From positions 1 through 7,772 of the forward strand of contig CAZMRK010000449.1 in assembly GCA_964568355.1 (NCBI GenBank): a stretch of DNA of 7,772 bases, read 5' to 3'. Under the pieces are notes generated by a model that saw nothing but the letters and a program-made list of their open reading frames with translations, was not told where the DNA came from and ran no database searches. The position numbers were made by a program, and so were the translations under genes. Shown here one piece after another: positions 5,686 to 7,772 of the stretch. Positions within the stretch are counted from its first letter, which is position 1. Each line of letters starts with the position of its first letter. This stretch comes from JAJPJX01 sp964568355. Lineage in GTDB: Bacteria > Acidobacteriota > Terriglobia > Bryobacterales > Bryobacteraceae.

Positions 5686-7229
5686 CGAAGGCGGAAACGT
5701 TTCAGGATCTCGCGCTCGGGGCGCCGCAGGATGGTCAGGAGCTATGGCGCTGGCTCTACTCGGAGATTCGCGGAGCGATTCTCGACGGCCGCCTGAAGCG
5801 CGGCTCGCGACTCCCTTCGACCCGCTCCCTGGCGAGTCAATATGGACTCTCTCGAGGGACCGTCACTGCAGCCTTCGATCAACTGCGCGAGGAAGGTTAC
5901 ACGTTCACCGGCATCGGATCCGGCACTTTCGTTGCATCGGGGCTACCGGACGACTCGATGACAGCGCGCCGGGAACGCCGCGTCGCCGACCTGCCGCAAT
6001 CGCATGCCTCGTTGTCGCGGCAGGGACGGGCCATGATCGAGGGCATACGCTTGCTTCCGGCATCGCAGTCCATTGGCAAGGCGTTTCGTAACTACGAGCC
6101 TGCGATCGATCTGTTTCCCATGAATCTCTGGTCTCGCATTGCGGGCAGAGTATTGCGCCGCGCGCCCAGAACGCTCTACGGACAGGGCAACGTGGGAGGA
6201 TTCGAGCCGCTGCGGAAAGCGATTGCGGAGTATCTGGGCACAGCCCGCGGCGTGCAATGCCACGCGGATCAGATCCTCATCACGTCCGGCGCCCAGCAGG
6301 CTTTGGACTTGACCTCTCGCCTCCTGATCGATCCGGGCGATCCGGCATGGGTCGAAGACCCCTGCTATTCCGGCGCGCGGGCCACCCTGCACGCTGCCGG
6401 CGCGGACATTATTCCAGTTCCCGTGGACGGACAAGGCTTGAATATTGCTTCCATGCGAAAATCGACGCGCGCGGCCAAGGTAATCTACACTACGCCGGCA
6501 AACCAGTTCCCGTTAGGAGTCACATTGTCCCTCGAACGTCGCCTGGCCCTGCTAAAGGCGGCAACTGCAGCGGGCGCCTGGATCATCGAGGATGAGTACG
6601 ATGCCGAGTATCGCTACTTTGGGCGCCCCGTTGCGGCCCTGCACAGCCTGGACCACTCCGGTTCGATCATCTACATTGGCACCTTCACCAAGATGCTGTT
6701 CAACGCCCTGCGATTGGGTTTCGTGGTGGTCCCCGACCGCCTCGTCGACGCGTTCCGGATGCTGAGGAGCTTCGTCGACCGGCACCCTCCGACTCTCGAC
6801 CAGGCGGTTCTCGCGGAGTTCATCCTGGACGGGCACTTTGGACATCATGTGCGGCGCATGCGGCAGACCTACCGCGAACGAATGTCGGTTCTGAAAGAGG
6901 CGGCCGAGCGGCATCTGAAAGGAGCGCTGGATGTGGTCGAGGCAGCGGCCGGAATGCGGACTGTCGCGTGGGTCAAGATGGATTCGGTCGACCTCCCGGT
7001 TGCGGAGCGTGCTATGTCTCTGGGCCTCGAATTGAGCGCGCTGTCGCAATTCACGATTCGCTACCCGCAGCCTCCGGCTTTGATTCTCGGGTTTGCCGGA
7101 TGCAGCAAGAATGAAATCATACGAGGAGTAAATGTCCTGGCTGAGGCCGTAGACCAAAAGCGGTCCCGCACTGGCGCGCCTCTAAGCGCCCTGCCGGCCC
7201 GGCGCCGGCCGGGCGGTCCGCTTGCCTAG
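5682..7229 (+). CDS. MocR-type transcriptional regulator (GntR winged helix + PLP aminotransferase domain)
   Basis: A 515-residue cytosolic regulator. Residues 20-84 are a GntR-family winged helix: ELWRWLYSEIRGAIL, then RLPSTRSLASQYGLSR with recognition helix GTVTAAFDQLREEG, then the wing GIGSGTFVA. A linker (about 85-130) leads to a fold-type I aminotransferase-like domain (about 130-485). It carries TSGAQQALDL, the TPANQFPLG loop, D304-E-Y306-DAEYRYFG and GTFTK337, where K337 should form the internal aldimine with pyridoxal phosphate. The spacing D304/Y306/K337 equals that of D279/Y281/K312 of GabR, so cofactor binding looks intact. Such proteins sense an amine or PLP itself and rarely retain transamination. 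The effector here is unknown. I chose the ATG at 5682, which has GGAG (5670-5673) 8 bases upstream, over an in-frame TTG at 5661. The final 25 or so residues (RSRTGAPLSALPARRRPGG) are a low-complexity basic extension. It is divergent from the AhpD-like gene, its probable target, and likely autoregulated. Confidence 0.92.
   Translation: MAKAETFQDLALGAPQDGQELWRWLYSEIRGAILDGRLKRGSRLPSTRSLASQYGLSRGTVTAAFDQLREEGYTFTGIGSGTFVASGLPDDSMTARRERRVADLPQSHASLSRQGRAMIEGIRLLPASQSIGKAFRNYEPAIDLFPMNLWSRIAGRVLRRAPRTLYGQGNVGGFEPLRKAIAEYLGTARGVQCHADQILITSGAQQALDLTSRLLIDPGDPAWVEDPCYSGARATLHAAGADIIPVPVDGQGLNIASMRKSTRAAKVIYTTPANQFPLGVTLSLERRLALLKAATAAGAWIIEDEYDAEYRYFGRPVAALHSLDHSGSIIYIGTFTKMLFNALRLGFVVVPDRLVDAFRMLRSFVDRHPPTLDQAVLAEFILDGHFGHHVRRMRQTYRERMSVLKEAAERHLKGALDVVEAAAGMRTVAWVKMDSVDLPVAERAMSLGLELSALSQFTIRYPQPPALILGFAGCSKNEIIRGVNVLAEAVDQKRSRTGAPLSALPARRRPGGPLA
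7197..7214 (+). terminator. GC-rich hairpin at the 3' end of the MocR gene (weak terminator candidate)
   Basis: GCCCGGC (7197-7203) and GCCGGGC (7208-7214) form a perfect 7-base-pair stem with a 4-base loop, 13 bases before the stop codon at 7227-7229. No T-run follows, so intrinsic termination is doubtful. It lies between two convergent genes whose stops are 9 bases apart and may limit read-through in either direction. Confidence 0.25.
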
Positions 7230-7238
7230 CGCCCCGAT

Positions 7239-7772
7239 TCAGAGACCGGACCTCTGCGCCAGCACTTCTGCCAGAACGGGCTCCGGAGCCGATACGGGCT
7301 TGTGGGGGCGTCGCCGGGCCTTCCAGCGCAGCCAGGCGACCGAGAGCAGAACCATCAGCCCGACAATCCCCATCGTTACGGCCGATGTCTGGGGGATCGT
7401 CAGCGCTTTCTTCCAGTGCCGCAACAGCCAGCCGTATACCAGAATGACGTGCACCCAGTAAACCAGCAGTGACGTCTTGCCGAGGCTCTGCACGAAGCTC
7501 CAGCCCGTGCCGGCAACGTATTCGGTCCAGAGATAGGCGCCGGCGAGGATCACCAGGATAATGCCCAACCGGATGATGATGAGCGACGGGCTATCCAGCC
7601 AGAACTGGGACTTGGCATAAAGCGAATAAGGGATATTGGAGAAATATTGTCCCACCAGAATCAAGCCGAATCCGGCGATTAGCGACCATTGCAAGCTGGT
7701 TTCCACTCTTCCGGGAGCCAGACGCCGTAGGGTAGTCCCCGCAGCCAGCCCGAAGGCCAGATAAGAGGCCCA
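7239..7772 (-). CDS. Integral membrane acyltransferase-like protein, C-terminal part (acyltransferase-3/DUF1624 type)
   Basis: The minus-strand frame is open from the window edge to a TGA at 7241-7239. It gives 177 residues of a larger protein; the first visible residues are WASYLAFGLAAG. An internal GTG at 7706 is not the real start, because the frame continues hydrophobic and conserved-looking upstream. At least four or five membrane segments are visible: around WASYLAFGLAAG, SLIAGFGLILVGQYF, LIIIRLGIILVILAGAYLW, LLVYWVHVILVYGWLL and SAVTMGIVGLMVLLSVAWL. The stretch SLGKTSLLVYWVHVILVYG is typical of the C-terminal helices of acyltransferase-3 and DUF1624 (heparan-alpha-glucosaminide N-acetyltransferase-like) proteins. 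These move acyl groups across the membrane to envelope or extracellular glycans. The C-terminal 30 residues are a charged cytosolic tail beginning RWKARRRPHKP. The proposed catalytic histidine of such families would lie in the missing N-terminal part, so activity cannot be judged. Confidence 0.7.
   Translation of the reverse strand, partial: WASYLAFGLAAGTTLRRLAPGRVETSLQWSLIAGFGLILVGQYFSNIPYSLYAKSQFWLDSPSLIIIRLGIILVILAGAYLWTEYVAGTGWSFVQSLGKTSLLVYWVHVILVYGWLLRHWKKALTIPQTSAVTMGIVGLMVLLSVAWLRWKARRRPHKPVSAPEPVLAEVLAQRSGL

Overview
The window is about 60% GC, densely coded, and shows no mobile elements, CRISPR arrays or rRNA. It looks like chromosomal sequence from a free-living, didermic (outer-membrane) bacterium. 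A lipoprotein in an operon with an FtsX-type ABC transporter supports this, as does the loose, pathway-mixed gene order. The overall flavour resembles a soil Acidobacteriota (Solibacter/Bryobacter-like), but this is an impression from gene style and not a demonstrated assignment.

Region 1 (1-2219, plus strand) is a run of tightly packed genes: the tail of an unidentified protein, a class I mannose-6-phosphate-isomerase-like cupin, and a D-tagatose/D-psicose 3-epimerase-family TIM barrel. The last two overlap by ATGA. All active-site residues of the ketose 3-epimerase family are present, so this is probably a small carbohydrate-conversion operon: one enzyme of the aldose/ketose isomerase fold and one C3-epimerase.

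Region 2 (2241-4952, minus strand) converges on region 1 across a 21-base gap. It is a three-gene operon with 4- and 8-base overlaps: an outer-membrane-type lipoprotein with probable LolA/LolB-like fold, a single FtsX/MacB/LolC-type permease, and a LolD/MacB-type ATPase. It reads as a self-contained envelope export or lipoprotein-handling system. Its promoter contains a perfect TTGACA and a TACAAT box placed so that transcription would begin at or next to the start codon, suggesting a leaderless mRNA.

Region 3 (4983-5106, plus strand) is a complete tRNA-Ala(GGC) gene with encoded CCA and its own sigma-70-like promoter. Its -35 box lies almost entirely within the -35 box of the divergent lipoprotein operon.

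Region 4 (5143-7229) is a divergent pair: an AhpD-like (carboxymuconolactone decarboxylase family) thiol protein on the minus strand and a MocR-type regulator (GntR winged helix plus PLP aminotransferase-like domain) on the plus strand. The 80-base space between them holds two copies of GTCCA(NN)TGG exactly 45 bases apart, a good candidate for the regulator's operator.

Region 5 (7239-7772, minus strand) is the C-terminal part of a multi-pass membrane protein of the acyltransferase-3/DUF1624 type, cut by the window edge. No stretch over 300 bases lacks a gene. I found no clear novel defence or mobile system. The most interesting items are the divergent tRNA/lipoprotein promoter, the compact Lol-like operon, the cupin-epimerase pair and the MocR/AhpD-like switch.
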